Source: CAWCFV01 sp963794995 (lineage in GTDB: Bacteria > Actinomycetota > Actinomycetes > JACCUZ01). From it: 64,000 nt of DNA. The DNA lies in NCBI GenBank assembly GCA_963794995.1, contig CAWCFV010000002.1:3100001-3164000 (forward strand), given 5' to 3'. Shown one piece after another: positions 50,804 through 59,733 of the stretch; the stretch's first letter is position 1, and each line of letters opens with the position of its first letter. The notes below the pieces were generated by a model. That model was not told the origin of the DNA. It saw only the letters and a program-made list of their open reading frames with translations, and did not search any database. Both the position numbers and the translations under genes were made by a program.

Positions 50804-52252
50804 TTGTCTGACATCGCCCAGCTGCGCAACTTCGTCGGTGGCTCGTCGGTCGAGCCGGCCGACGGCCGGACCGCCGAGCTCGTCGACCCGAGCACCGGCA
50901 AGGTCTTCGCCACCGCCCCGGTGTCCTCGGTGGCGGACGTCGACGCGGCCATGTCGGCCGCCGCGACGGCGTTCGAGGGCTGGCGGGACAGCACGCCCAG
51001 CGAGCGCCAGCGGGCGCTGCTCCGGATCGCCGACGCGATCGAGGCCCGCGCCGACGAGATGGTGGCGGCCGAGGTGCAGAACACCGGCAAGCCGATCGCC
51101 CTGACCCACTCGGAGGAGATCGCTCCGATGGTCGACCAGATCCGGTTCTTCGCCGGCGCCGCGCGGGTCCTGGAGGGCCGCTCGGCCGGGGAGTACCTCG
51201 CCGGCCACACGTCCTTCGTACGGCGCGAGCCGGTCGGCGTCTGCGCCCAGGTGACGCCCTGGAACTACCCGATGATGATGGCGGTCTGGAAGTGGGCGCC
51301 GGCCATCGCCGCCGGCAACGCCGTGGTCCTGAAGCCCTCCGACACCACCCCGGTGTCGACGCTGCTCATGGCCGAGATCATGGCCGAGTTCCTGCCCGAC
51401 GGCGTCTTCAACGTCGTGTGCGGGGACCGCGACACCGGCCGCGCGCTGGTGGAGCACGCCACGCCCGCCATGGTCTCGATCACCGGGTCGGTGCGGGCCG
51501 GCATGGAGGTGGCAGGGAGCGCGGCCGCCGACGTCAAGCGGGTGCACCTCGAGCTCGGCGGGAAGGCGCCGGTCGTGGTGTTCGACGACGCCGACCTCGA
51601 CGCAGCCGCGGAGGCCATCGCGGTGGCCGGGTACTTCAACGCCGGACAGGACTGCACGGCCGCCACCCGGGTGCTCGCCGCTCCCGGCATCCACGACGAC
51701 TTCGTCGCCGCCCTGGCCCAGCAGGCGCGCGAGAGCGCGAAGACCGGCATGCCCGACGACGAGGACGCCCTGTACGGGCCCCTGAACAACAGCAACCAGC
51801 TGGACCGGGTGACCGGGATGCTGTCCCGCGCACCCGAGCACGCGTCGGTCGCGGCCGGTGGCCACCGGGTCGGTGGCGACCTGTCCCAGGGCTTCTTCCA
51901 CGAGGCCACGGTGGTGAGCGGCCTGCGCCAGGACGACGAGCTGGTGCAGGACGAGGTCTTCGGCCCGGTGATCACCGTCCAGCGGTTCACCGACGAGGAC
52001 GAGGCCGTGCGGTGGGCGAACGGGGTCCGGTACGGGCTGGCCTCCTCGGTCTGGACCACGAACCACGGCCGGGCGATGCGGATGGCCAAGCGCCTCGACT
52101 TCGGCTGCGTGTGGATCAACGCGCACATCCCGCTGGTCGCGGAGATGCCGCACGGTGGCTTCAAGCACTCCGGCTACGGCAAGGACCTCTCGATGTACGG
52201 GTTCGAGGACTACACGAGGGTGAAGCACGTGATGTCCAACATCGAGGCCTGA
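50804..52252 (+). CDS. Aldehyde dehydrogenase, gamma-aminobutyraldehyde dehydrogenase-like
   Basis: A 482-residue NAD(P)-dependent aldehyde dehydrogenase. It has the cofactor segment TPWNYPMMMAVWKWAPAIAAG, the catalytic Glu in RVHLELGGKAPVVVFDDADL, and the catalytic Cys in FNAGQDCTAATRV. The AGQDCTAATR context is typical of aminobutyraldehyde dehydrogenases that convert 4-aminobutanal to GABA. The TTG start (50804) follows a good ribosome-binding site. It diverges from the Lrp-aminotransferase operon, and transaminase plus dehydrogenase would give putrescine to GABA in two steps. Confidence 0.9.
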   Translation: MSDIAQLRNFVGGSSVEPADGRTAELVDPSTGKVFATAPVSSVADVDAAMSAAATAFEGWRDSTPSERQRALLRIADAIEARADEMVAAEVQNTGKPIALTHSEEIAPMVDQIRFFAGAARVLEGRSAGEYLAGHTSFVRREPVGVCAQVTPWNYPMMMAVWKWAPAIAAGNAVVLKPSDTTPVSTLLMAEIMAEFLPDGVFNVVCGDRDTGRALVEHATPAMVSITGSVRAGMEVAGSAAADVKRVHLELGGKAPVVVFDDADLDAAAEAIAVAGYFNAGQDCTAATRVLAAPGIHDDFVAALAQQARESAKTGMPDDEDALYGPLNNSNQLDRVTGMLSRAPEHASVAAGGHRVGGDLSQGFFHEATVVSGLRQDDELVQDEVFGPVITVQRFTDEDEAVRWANGVRYGLASSVWTTNHGRAMRMAKRLDFGCVWINAHIPLVAEMPHGGFKHSGYGKDLSMYGFEDYTRVKHVMSNIEA

Positions 52253-52265
52253 GCGCGCTCCCGGG

Positions 52266-53924
52266 GTGAGCGTCGATCTCGTCCTGCACGGCGGGACGGT
52301 CGTCACGGGTGTGCCGTCCGCGCCGCGCGCGCGCGCGGTGGCCGTCCACGACGGGCGCATCGTCGCCGTCGACGACGACGCCATGGGCCTGCTGTCCGGC
52401 GCCGCCCGCCGCGTCGACCTCGACGGCGGGGCGCTGCTCCCGTCCTTCGGCGACGGCCACGTGCACCCGCTGTGGGGCGGCGTGGAGCTGGCCGGGCCGG
52501 ACGTCCGCGACGCCGGCAGCGTGGCCCAGGTGGTGGCGGCGGTGCGGACCTGGGCGGACGCCCACCCCGCCGCCGCCTGGGTGCAGGGCGGCCCGTACGA
52601 CCCGACGCTCGCGCCCGGGGGCAGGTTCGACGCCGCCTGGCTCGACGAGGCGGTGGCCGACCGGCCCGTGGTCCTGCAGTCCACCGACCACCACTGCGTC
52701 TGGGTCAACACCGAGGCGCTGCGCCGGGCCGGCATCGACGAGGCGACCCCGGACCCGCCCGCCGGCGAGGTCGCCCGCCGGGCCGACGGGAGCCCGATGG
52801 GGACCCTCGTCGAGTGGACCGCGATGGACCTCGTGCTGCGTCATGCGCCGGCCCGGTCGCTGCAGGAGAAGCGCGACGGCCTGCTCCACGCGGCCGGGCT
52901 GCTGGCCGCCGCGGGCGTCACCTGGGTGCAGGAGGCAGCGCTCGCCCCGGACGACGTCGCGGTCTACCTGGCGGCCGCGGAGACCGGGCGGCTCGCCGTC
53001 CGGGCCAACATCGCGCTGCGTGCCGACCCCGGCCGGTGGCGCGACCAGCGCGCGGAGTTCCTCGCCGCCCGGGAGTCGGTCGACGCCTCGGCCTGGTCGG
53101 GGGACGTCTCGGCCCGCACGGTGAAGATCTTCGCCGACGGTGTCGTCGAGGCCGGGACGGCCGCCATGCTCGCGCCGTACGACGAGGCCCTGGGCGACCC
53201 GGCCGGGTCGCGGGGGCACCCGGTGTGGACCCCGGACGAGCTCGCCGCGGCAGCCGCCGCCTTCGACGCCGACGGCTTCCAGCTGCACGTGCACGCGATC
53301 GGCGACGCCGCCGCGCGGCACACGCTGGACGCCCTGGCCCGGCTGCCCGAGGTCAACGGGCTCCGGGACCGGCGACCGGTCCTGGCCCACACGCAGTGCG
53401 TCGACCCCGCCGACGTGGGGCGCTTCGCCGAGCTCGGGGTGGTGGCCAACCTCGAGCCGCTGTGGGCCCAGCTCGACCCCCTCCAGGTCGACCTCACGCT
53501 GCCGCGCCTCGGGCCGGCGCGCGGTGCGCTGCAGTACCCCATGGCCTCGCTGCTCGCCACCGGCGCCGTGCTGTCCTTCGGCAGCGACTGGCCGGTGAGC
53601 TCCTACCGGCCGCTCGAGGGCCTGGCCGTCGCGGTCACCCGGCAGACGCCGGACGGTGAGCCGGCCGGCGGATGGGTCCCCGGCGAGCGGCTGCCCCCTG
53701 CCGCGGCGCTGTCGGCGTACACCCAGGGCGTCGCGTACCAGGCCTTCGAGGAGACCTCGTGGGGCCGGGTCGCCGTGGGCCTGCGGGCCGACCTCGTGTG
53801 GCTGGCCGGGGACCCGACCACCACCGACCCGCGTCGATGGCCCGGCCTCGCGGTGCAGGGGACCTGGCTCGCCGGCCGCCGCACCTGGGACAGGGACAGA
53901 CCGGGGCCTGCTGTTTCCGCGTGA
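52266..53924 (+). CDS. YtcJ-like metal-dependent amidohydrolase
   Basis: A 552-residue amidohydrolase-superfamily protein of the YtcJ/exoenzyme-regulator-like branch. Metal motifs appear in order: HVHP in FGDGHVHPLWGG, Lys in VKIFADGVVE, His in FQLHVHAIGD, His in VLAHTQCVDP and Asp in LSFGSDWPVSS. Starts GTG 52266, 13 bases after the dehydrogenase, so probably cotranscribed. The substrate is unknown; hydrolysis of an N-acyl or cyclic amide intermediate (for example a lactam from an aminoaldehyde pathway) is a guess from context. Confidence 0.87.
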   Translation: MSVDLVLHGGTVVTGVPSAPRARAVAVHDGRIVAVDDDAMGLLSGAARRVDLDGGALLPSFGDGHVHPLWGGVELAGPDVRDAGSVAQVVAAVRTWADAHPAAAWVQGGPYDPTLAPGGRFDAAWLDEAVADRPVVLQSTDHHCVWVNTEALRRAGIDEATPDPPAGEVARRADGSPMGTLVEWTAMDLVLRHAPARSLQEKRDGLLHAAGLLAAAGVTWVQEAALAPDDVAVYLAAAETGRLAVRANIALRADPGRWRDQRAEFLAARESVDASAWSGDVSARTVKIFADGVVEAGTAAMLAPYDEALGDPAGSRGHPVWTPDELAAAAAAFDADGFQLHVHAIGDAAARHTLDALARLPEVNGLRDRRPVLAHTQCVDPADVGRFAELGVVANLEPLWAQLDPLQVDLTLPRLGPARGALQYPMASLLATGAVLSFGSDWPVSSYRPLEGLAVAVTRQTPDGEPAGGWVPGERLPPAAALSAYTQGVAYQAFEETSWGRVAVGLRADLVWLAGDPTTTDPRRWPGLAVQGTWLAGRRTWDRDRPGPAVSA

Positions 53925-53927
53925 TTT

Positions 53928-53953
53928 CGTGGTCACGATCCGGTATCGCCACG
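53928..53953. promoter_or_regulatory. Interrupted inverted repeat upstream of the polyamine operon
   Basis: CGTGG-tca-CGAT-ccggt-ATCG-CCACG. Both arms match except for the 3-base interruption on the left. It ends 7 bases before the -35 element of the next promoter, a typical operator position. Confidence 0.5.
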
Positions 53954-53960
53954 GAATCCC

Positions 53961-53989
53961 TTGTCTGGACCGACCTGCTCTGCCAGGAT
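53961..53989 (+). promoter_or_regulatory. Predicted promoter of the polyamine operon
   Basis: TTGTCT (53961-53966), 17 bases, CAGGAT (53984-53989); leader of about 75 bases before GTG 54069. Confidence 0.55.
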
Positions 53990-54068
53990 CGTCAACGGCC
54001 GACCGGTCCGGCGGACGTCGGCACCTGTCCGCCGACACCGCGGACGAGACGACCAGGGAGCAGCCTGC

Positions 54069-55589
54069 GTGCACCAGTTCATCGCCGGGAGCCGCCGGGC
54101 CGGCGGGTCGGGGGAGACCTTCGACGTCACGGACCCGGCCACCGGTGAGCCGGTCGAGCAGGTGCTGCTCGGCGACCCCGGCGACGTCGACGCGGCGGTG
54201 GCCGCGGCCCGCGCCGCCTTCCCGGCCTGGTCCACCGCCGCGCCCGTCGAACGGTCCACGGCGCTGACCCGGCTCGCGGCCCTGCTCGACGAGCGGTCCG
54301 ACGAGCTGGCGCGCACCGAGTCCCGGCAGACCGGGAAGCCGATCCGGCTCTCGACCGGCTTCGACGTCCCCGGGACCGTCGACAACGTGGCGTTCTTCGC
54401 CGGCGCCGCCCGGGCCCTCGAGGGCAAGGCGGCTGCGGAGTACTCCGGTGACCACACCTCCTACGTCCGGCGGGAGGCAGTCGGTGTGGTGGGCTCGGTC
54501 GCCCCGTGGAACTACCCGCTCCAGATGGCGGCCTGGAAGATCCTGCCGGCGGTCGCCGCGGGCAACACCATCGTGCTCAAGCCGGCCGAGCTCACGCCGC
54601 TCACGGCGCTGATGTTCGCGGAGGCCGCGACCGAGGCCGGCCTGCCCGACGGCGTCGTGAACGTGGTCACCGGCACCGGGCGGGTCGCCGGCGAGGCGTT
54701 GATGAGCCACCCGGGCGTCGACATGGTGTCGTTCACCGGGTCCTCGTCCGTCGGCCGTCGGGTGATGGAGCTGGCTGCCGTGTCGCCGGGCGGACCCAAG
54801 CGGGTGCACCTGGAGCTCGGCGGGAAGGCACCGTTCCTCGTCTTCGACGACGCCGACCTCGAGGCCGCGGTGCAGGGCGCCGTCGCGGGTGCGCTCATCA
54901 ACACCGGTCAGGACTGCACGGCTGCGACCCGCGCCTACGTCCAGCGTCCCCTCTACGAGGCGTTCGTCGCCGGGGTCGCCGACGTGATGGGCACCGTCGT
55001 GCTCGGGAACCCGCTGGACGAGCGGACCGACCAGGGCCCGCTCGTCTCGAGGCTCCAGCAGCAGCGCGTCGGGGGGTTCGTCGACCGGGCCCGCGCCGAC
55101 GGCGCCAAAGTCGTCCGCGGTGGTGTCGCGCCCCAGGGGGAGCTGGCCCGCGGCGCCTTCTACGAGCCGACCCTGGTCGTGGACGCCGCGCAGGACTCCG
55201 AGATCGTGCAGCAGGAGGTCTTCGGGCCGGTGCTGGTGGTGCTCCCGTTCGACGGCGACGACGAGGGGATCCGGCTGGCCAACGACACGCCGTACGGCCT
55301 CGCGGCGTCGGCGTGGACCCGCGACGTGTTCCGCGCCATGCGGGCCACCCGCGAGATCCGGGCCGGCTGCGTGTGGGTCAACGACCACATCCCGATCATC
55401 AGCGAGATGCCGCACGGCGGCTACAAGGCCTCGGGGAACGGCAAGGACATGTCCCAGTACTCGCTGGACGAGTACACCTGCATCAAGCACGTCATGTACG
55501 ACGGGACGGCAGCGGTCCGCAAGGACTGGCACCGGACCGTCTTCACCGGAAGACCCCCTGCGCCCACCGATGGAGGAGACCCCTCGTGA
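54069..55589 (+). CDS. Aldehyde dehydrogenase (betaine/aminoaldehyde type)
   Basis: A 506-residue aldehyde dehydrogenase. Motifs: APWNYPLQMAAWKILPAVAAGN, the catalytic Glu in KRVHLELGGKAPFLVF, and the catalytic Cys in INTGQDCTAATRAY. It resembles both gamma-aminobutyraldehyde and betaine aldehyde dehydrogenases and is a paralog of the enzyme encoded 3 kb upstream. It opens the transporter operon; its stop overlaps the binding-protein start (GTGA). The upstream ribosome-binding site is GGGAGCAG. Confidence 0.9.
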   Translation: MHQFIAGSRRAGGSGETFDVTDPATGEPVEQVLLGDPGDVDAAVAAARAAFPAWSTAAPVERSTALTRLAALLDERSDELARTESRQTGKPIRLSTGFDVPGTVDNVAFFAGAARALEGKAAAEYSGDHTSYVRREAVGVVGSVAPWNYPLQMAAWKILPAVAAGNTIVLKPAELTPLTALMFAEAATEAGLPDGVVNVVTGTGRVAGEALMSHPGVDMVSFTGSSSVGRRVMELAAVSPGGPKRVHLELGGKAPFLVFDDADLEAAVQGAVAGALINTGQDCTAATRAYVQRPLYEAFVAGVADVMGTVVLGNPLDERTDQGPLVSRLQQQRVGGFVDRARADGAKVVRGGVAPQGELARGAFYEPTLVVDAAQDSEIVQQEVFGPVLVVLPFDGDDEGIRLANDTPYGLAASAWTRDVFRAMRATREIRAGCVWVNDHIPIISEMPHGGYKASGNGKDMSQYSLDEYTCIKHVMYDGTAAVRKDWHRTVFTGRPPAPTDGGDPS

Positions 55590-56797
55590 CCGATCGCCGA
55601 CACGACCCGATGTTCCGCGCGCTCGTGCGGGCCCAGCTGAGCCGGCGTACGTTGCTCCGCGGCGCCGGCGGTGCCGGTGTGGCGGCCGCGCTGGCCGCGT
55701 GCGGGACGGGCAGCACCGACGGCGCCGGCAGCAAGCCGGACCCCACCGTCGAGGACAAGTCCGACACCGACAAGGTCGTGCGCTGGGCGAACTGGCCCTT
55801 CTACCTCGACTACGACGAGGACACGAAGAAGTACCCGACCCTCGAGAAGTTCCAGGAGCAGACCGGGATCAAGGCCACCTATGCCGAGGACGTCGACGAC
55901 AACGACTCCTACTACGGCAAGGTGCAGGGCCAGCTGAAGAACGGCGACGACATCGGCAAGGACGTCATCGTCCTCACCGACTGGATGGCCGGCCGTCTGA
56001 TCCGGCAGGGCTACGTCCAGGAGCTGGACAAGGCGAACATCCCGAACGCGGCGAACCTGAACCCCAAGCTGCAGGACGTCAGCTTCGACCCGGGCCGCAA
56101 GTACTCCATGACCTGGCAGAGCGGCTACGCCGGCATCGGCTACCGCAAGGACAAGGTCGGCCGCGAGCTCAAGACGGTCGAGGACCTCTGGGCGCCCGAC
56201 CTCAAGGGCAAGGTCGTGGTGCTCTCGGAGTTCCGCGACACCGTCGGTCTCATCCTGCTGTCGCAGGGGGTCGACATCTCCGCGGACTTCAGCGAGGACG
56301 ACTTCGACAAGGGGATCGCCGAGCTCCAGAAGCAGGTCGACTCCGGTCAGATCCGACAGGTCAAGGGCAACTCGTACCTCGACGACCTCCGCAGCGGCAA
56401 CGCCCTCGCGTGCATCGGCTGGTCCGGCGACATCCTGCTCGCCCAGTTCGAGGAGGAGGACCCCAACTACGTCTTCCAGCTCCCCGAGTCAGGGGGAACG
56501 CTGTGGTCGGACAACCTGATGATCCCGATCGGGTCGCCGCACAAGAAGAACGCCGAGAAGCTGATCGACTTCTACTACGAGCCGGCCATCGCCGCCGAGG
56601 TGGCGGCGTACGTCAACTACATCTGTCCGGTCGAGGGAGCCAAGGAGGAGATGGAGAAGATCGACCCGGACCTCGTCGACAGCCCGCTGATCTTCCCGAC
56701 CGAGGCGGACCTGAACAACGTCAAGGTGTTCCGGGCCCTCGACCCGGCCGAGGAGACCACCTACAACGAGGCCTTCCAGAAGGTGATCGGCAACTGA
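55586..56797 (+). CDS. Polyamine-type ABC transporter substrate-binding protein (Tat lipoprotein)
   Basis: A 403-residue PotD/PotF-like binding protein. The N terminus SRRTLLRGAGGAGVAAALAAC combines a twin-arginine signal with a lipobox Cys, so it is exported folded and lipid-anchored. The mature protein begins VVRWANWPFYLDYDEDT, a polyamine-binding-protein start, and has LTDWMAGRLIRQGYVQEL and CIGWSGDILLAQ. Aromatic and acidic residues (WANWPFYLDYDED) fit a polyamine pocket. GTG start, GGAGGAG ribosome-binding site inside the upstream gene. Confidence 0.92.
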   Translation: MTDRRHDPMFRALVRAQLSRRTLLRGAGGAGVAAALAACGTGSTDGAGSKPDPTVEDKSDTDKVVRWANWPFYLDYDEDTKKYPTLEKFQEQTGIKATYAEDVDDNDSYYGKVQGQLKNGDDIGKDVIVLTDWMAGRLIRQGYVQELDKANIPNAANLNPKLQDVSFDPGRKYSMTWQSGYAGIGYRKDKVGRELKTVEDLWAPDLKGKVVVLSEFRDTVGLILLSQGVDISADFSEDDFDKGIAELQKQVDSGQIRQVKGNSYLDDLRSGNALACIGWSGDILLAQFEEEDPNYVFQLPESGGTLWSDNLMIPIGSPHKKNAEKLIDFYYEPAIAAEVAAYVNYICPVEGAKEEMEKIDPDLVDSPLIFPTEADLNNVKVFRALDPAEETTYNEAFQKVIGN

Positions 56798-57948
56798 TGG
56801 CCGAGGGCTCCGACGCCGCCGGCCAGGACCTCCGGCTGGAACACGTCACGAAGCGGTTCGGCAGCTTCGTCGCGGTGGACGACCTGTCCCTGACCATCCC
56901 GTCCGGGTCGTTCTTCGCGTTGCTCGGGCCCTCCGGGTGCGGCAAGACGACCACGCTGCGGATGGTCGCCGGGCTGGAGGAGCCGACCGGAGGGACCATT
57001 CTCATCGGCGACGAGGACGTCACCGACACCAAGCCGTACAAGCGCCCGGTCAACACCGTGTTCCAGAGCTACGCCCTGTTCCCGCACCTCGACATCTTCG
57101 AGAACGTCGCGTTCGGCCTGCGACGCCGCGGCACCAAGCAGGTCAAGGCGCAGGTCGACGAGGCGCTGGAGCTGGTCGAGCTGACCGCCATGGCGCGGCG
57201 GAAGCCGGCCCAGCTGTCCGGCGGGCAGCAGCAGCGGGTCGCGCTGGCCCGCGCCATCGTGAACCGGCCGGCCGTCCTCCTGCTCGACGAGCCGCTCGGC
57301 GCGCTCGACCTGAAGCTGCGCCGTCAGATGCAGCTGGAGCTGAAGCGGATCCAGACCGAGGTCGGGCTGACGTTCGTGCACGTGACGCACGACCAGGAAG
57401 AGGCCATGACCATGGCCGACACGATCGCGGTCATGAACGGGGGGCGGGTCGAGCAGCTCGGCGGGCCGACCGAGCTCTACGAGTCGCCGCAGACCACGTT
57501 CGTCGCCAACTTCCTCGGCCAGTCGAACCTCGTGCGCGCGACCGTGTCGGGCACCGATGCCGACGACCTCGTCCTCGAGGTGCACGGTCAGAAGGTGGCG
57601 ATGCCCTCGTCCCGTCGCACCAGCGGCGACACCGACCTGCTCATCGGGATCCGGCCGGAGAAGATCCACCTGGTCCGGCCCGAGGACGACGACGTCGAGC
57701 GCCACAACGTGCTCCCCGGTGGCGTGATCACCGATGCCAGCTTCACCGGGGTGAGCACCCAGTACCTCGTCCGGATGCCCTGGGGGCAGGACCTCATGGT
57801 CTTCTCCCAGAACCTCGGCGTGGGCGCCGTGCTGCCCCGGGGGACCACGGTGGACCTGTCCTGGGACCCCGTGCACACCTTCGCGTTCGACGGCACCGGA
57901 GACGTGAACGCCGGGGTCGAGCACGACGACTCCCCCAGCGTGGGCTGA
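56797..57948 (+). CDS. potA: Polyamine-type ABC transporter ATP-binding protein
   Basis: A 383-residue ATPase: Walker A GPSGCGKTTTLRMVAGLEEP, Q-loop VFQSYALFPHLD, signature LSGGQQQRVALARAI, Walker B LLLDEPLGALD, H-loop VHVTHDQEEAMTMAD and a C-terminal TOBE domain (LIGIRPEKIHLV). It energises import through the two downstream permeases. TGATG overlap with the binding-protein gene. The polyamine specificity is inferred from the binding protein and neighbours. Confidence 0.94.
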   Translation: MAEGSDAAGQDLRLEHVTKRFGSFVAVDDLSLTIPSGSFFALLGPSGCGKTTTLRMVAGLEEPTGGTILIGDEDVTDTKPYKRPVNTVFQSYALFPHLDIFENVAFGLRRRGTKQVKAQVDEALELVELTAMARRKPAQLSGGQQQRVALARAIVNRPAVLLLDEPLGALDLKLRRQMQLELKRIQTEVGLTFVHVTHDQEEAMTMADTIAVMNGGRVEQLGGPTELYESPQTTFVANFLGQSNLVRATVSGTDADDLVLEVHGQKVAMPSSRRTSGDTDLLIGIRPEKIHLVRPEDDDVERHNVLPGGVITDASFTGVSTQYLVRMPWGQDLMVFSQNLGVGAVLPRGTTVDLSWDPVHTFAFDGTGDVNAGVEHDDSPSVG

Positions 57949-58874
57949 TGAGCGCCGCGCAGGGCATCGGTGTCGGCGAGCGCCAGGTCGACGGCCCGCC
58001 ACCGCCCCCGGACGCGCGCCGCCGTCGGCGTCGCTGGCCGACGCCCTACCTGCTGCTCCTCCCGGGCATGCTCTGGCTGACGGTCTTCTTCCTGGTCCCG
58101 CTCTTCACGTTGCTCTCGACCTCCACCCAGACCGCCCCCGAGGGCGCCGAGATCGGCGTCTACACGCAGACGTTCCGGCTCCAGAACTACGTCGACTCCA
58201 TCTCGGAGTACCTCACGGTCTTCGGCCGGTCGTTCCTGTACGCGTTCATCGCCACGGTGCTGGCGCTCGCCATCTCCTACCCGCTCGCCTACGTGATCGC
58301 TTTCAAGGCCGGCCGGTGGCGCAACGTCCTGCTGGTGCTCGTCGTGGCGCCGTTCTTCGTCAGCTTCCTGCTGCGCACCGTGGCGTGGAAGCAGATCCTC
58401 GCGGACGAGAGCTTCGTGGTCAGCACCCTGAAGAACCTGCATCTGATCGGCGAGCAGACGCACGTCATCAACTCGGCCCCCGCGGTGGTCATCGGCATCA
58501 CGTACAACTTCCTGCCCTTCATGATCCTGCCGATCTACGCCTCGCTCGAGCGGGTCGACCCGCGGTTCATGGAGGCGGCGGGCGACCTGTACGCCAACGC
58601 GCTGACCACCCTGCGGAAGGTGACCGTGCCGCTGTCCATGCCGGGAATCGTCGCCGGCACGCTGCTGACCTTCATCCCCGCCGCCGGCGACTACGTCAAC
58701 GCGGCCCTGCTCGGCAACCGCGACACCACGATGATCGGCAATGTCATCGACTCACGCTTCCTGAGGATCGTCGACTACCCGACCGCGGCCGTGCTGTCGG
58801 TGTCGCTCATGGTGACGATCCTCGTGCTCGTCGGGCTCTACATCCGGCGGGCCGGCACGGAGGAGCTGCTGTGA
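57948..58874 (+). CDS. potB: Polyamine-type ABC transporter permease (PotB-like)
   Basis: A 308-residue permease with a basic cytoplasmic N terminus and six transmembrane helices. The cytoplasmic EAA loop that contacts the ATPase is MEAAGDLYANALTTLRKVTVPLS. It starts at ATG 57948 (TGATG overlap) and overlaps the next permease by GTGA. Confidence 0.93.
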   Translation: MSAAQGIGVGERQVDGPPPPPDARRRRRRWPTPYLLLLPGMLWLTVFFLVPLFTLLSTSTQTAPEGAEIGVYTQTFRLQNYVDSISEYLTVFGRSFLYAFIATVLALAISYPLAYVIAFKAGRWRNVLLVLVVAPFFVSFLLRTVAWKQILADESFVVSTLKNLHLIGEQTHVINSAPAVVIGITYNFLPFMILPIYASLERVDPRFMEAAGDLYANALTTLRKVTVPLSMPGIVAGTLLTFIPAAGDYVNAALLGNRDTTMIGNVIDSRFLRIVDYPTAAVLSVSLMVTILVLVGLYIRRAGTEELL

Positions 58875-59731
58875 CGACGACGCCGACGACCCCGGCCCGG
58901 CCGGGGACCGGGACCGACCCGGGACGCAGGCGCTCGACCGGCCAGCGGGTGTCCCGCTGGCTGTCGCACAACGCGATCCGCATCTACGCGGTCCTGGCGT
59001 TCACCTACCTCTTCGTGCCGGTGGCCTACACGCTGGCGTTCTCCTTCAACGACTCCGGGAAGTCGAACATCTCGTGGAGGGGGTTCACCCTCGACAAGTG
59101 GGCCAACCCGTGCGGGGCGCCGGAGGTGTGCACGGCCCTCGGCAACAGCCTCAAGATCGGGCTCGTCGCGACGCTGATCGCCACGGCGCTCGGCACCATG
59201 ATCGCCTTTGCCCTGACCCGCCACCGGTTCCGCGGCAGGTCGGCCACCAACCTGACGATCTTCCTGCCCATGGCGACCCCCGAGGTGGTGCTCGGTGCGT
59301 CACTGCTCGCGCTGTTCCTGAACCTGCGCATCCAGCTCGGCATCACCACGGTGATCATCGCGCACGTGATGTTCTGCATCTCGTTCGTCGTCGTCACCGT
59401 GAAGGCCCGCATCGCCAGCCTCGACCCGCGACTCGAGCAGGCGGCGATGGACCTCTACGCCGACGAGTGGCAGACGTTCCGTCGCATCACGCTGCCGCTC
59501 GTCGCCCCGGGCATCCTGGCCGCGGCCCTGCTCGCGTTCTCGCTGTCGTTCGACGACTTCATCATCACCAACTTCAACTCCGGTGCCGTCAACACCTTCC
59601 CGAAGTTCGTCTACGTCTCGTCGTTGCGCGGCATCCCCGCGCAGGCCAACGTCATCGCCTCGGCCATGTTCTTCCTCGCCCTGGCGGCGGTCGTCTTCGG
59701 GCAGGTCGTCAGCGGACGACGGAAGAGCTGA
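58871..59731 (+). CDS. potC: Polyamine-type ABC transporter permease (PotC-like)
   Basis: A 286-residue permease, partner of the preceding protein. Six transmembrane helices and the EAA loop LEQAAMDLYADEWQTFRRITLP are visible; LSFDDFIITNFNSG is a PotC-type segment. GTG start overlaps the previous stop. Confidence 0.93.
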   Translation: MTTTPTTPARPGTGTDPGRRRSTGQRVSRWLSHNAIRIYAVLAFTYLFVPVAYTLAFSFNDSGKSNISWRGFTLDKWANPCGAPEVCTALGNSLKIGLVATLIATALGTMIAFALTRHRFRGRSATNLTIFLPMATPEVVLGASLLALFLNLRIQLGITTVIIAHVMFCISFVVVTVKARIASLDPRLEQAAMDLYADEWQTFRRITLPLVAPGILAAALLAFSLSFDDFIITNFNSGAVNTFPKFVYVSSLRGIPAQANVIASAMFFLALAAVVFGQVVSGRRKS

Positions 59732-59733
59732 CG

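Noticed and set aside
52161..55532. 1,123-codon minus-strand open frame across the dehydrogenase/amidohydrolase genes
   Set aside because: No motifs, biased composition, fully antisense to conserved enzymes.
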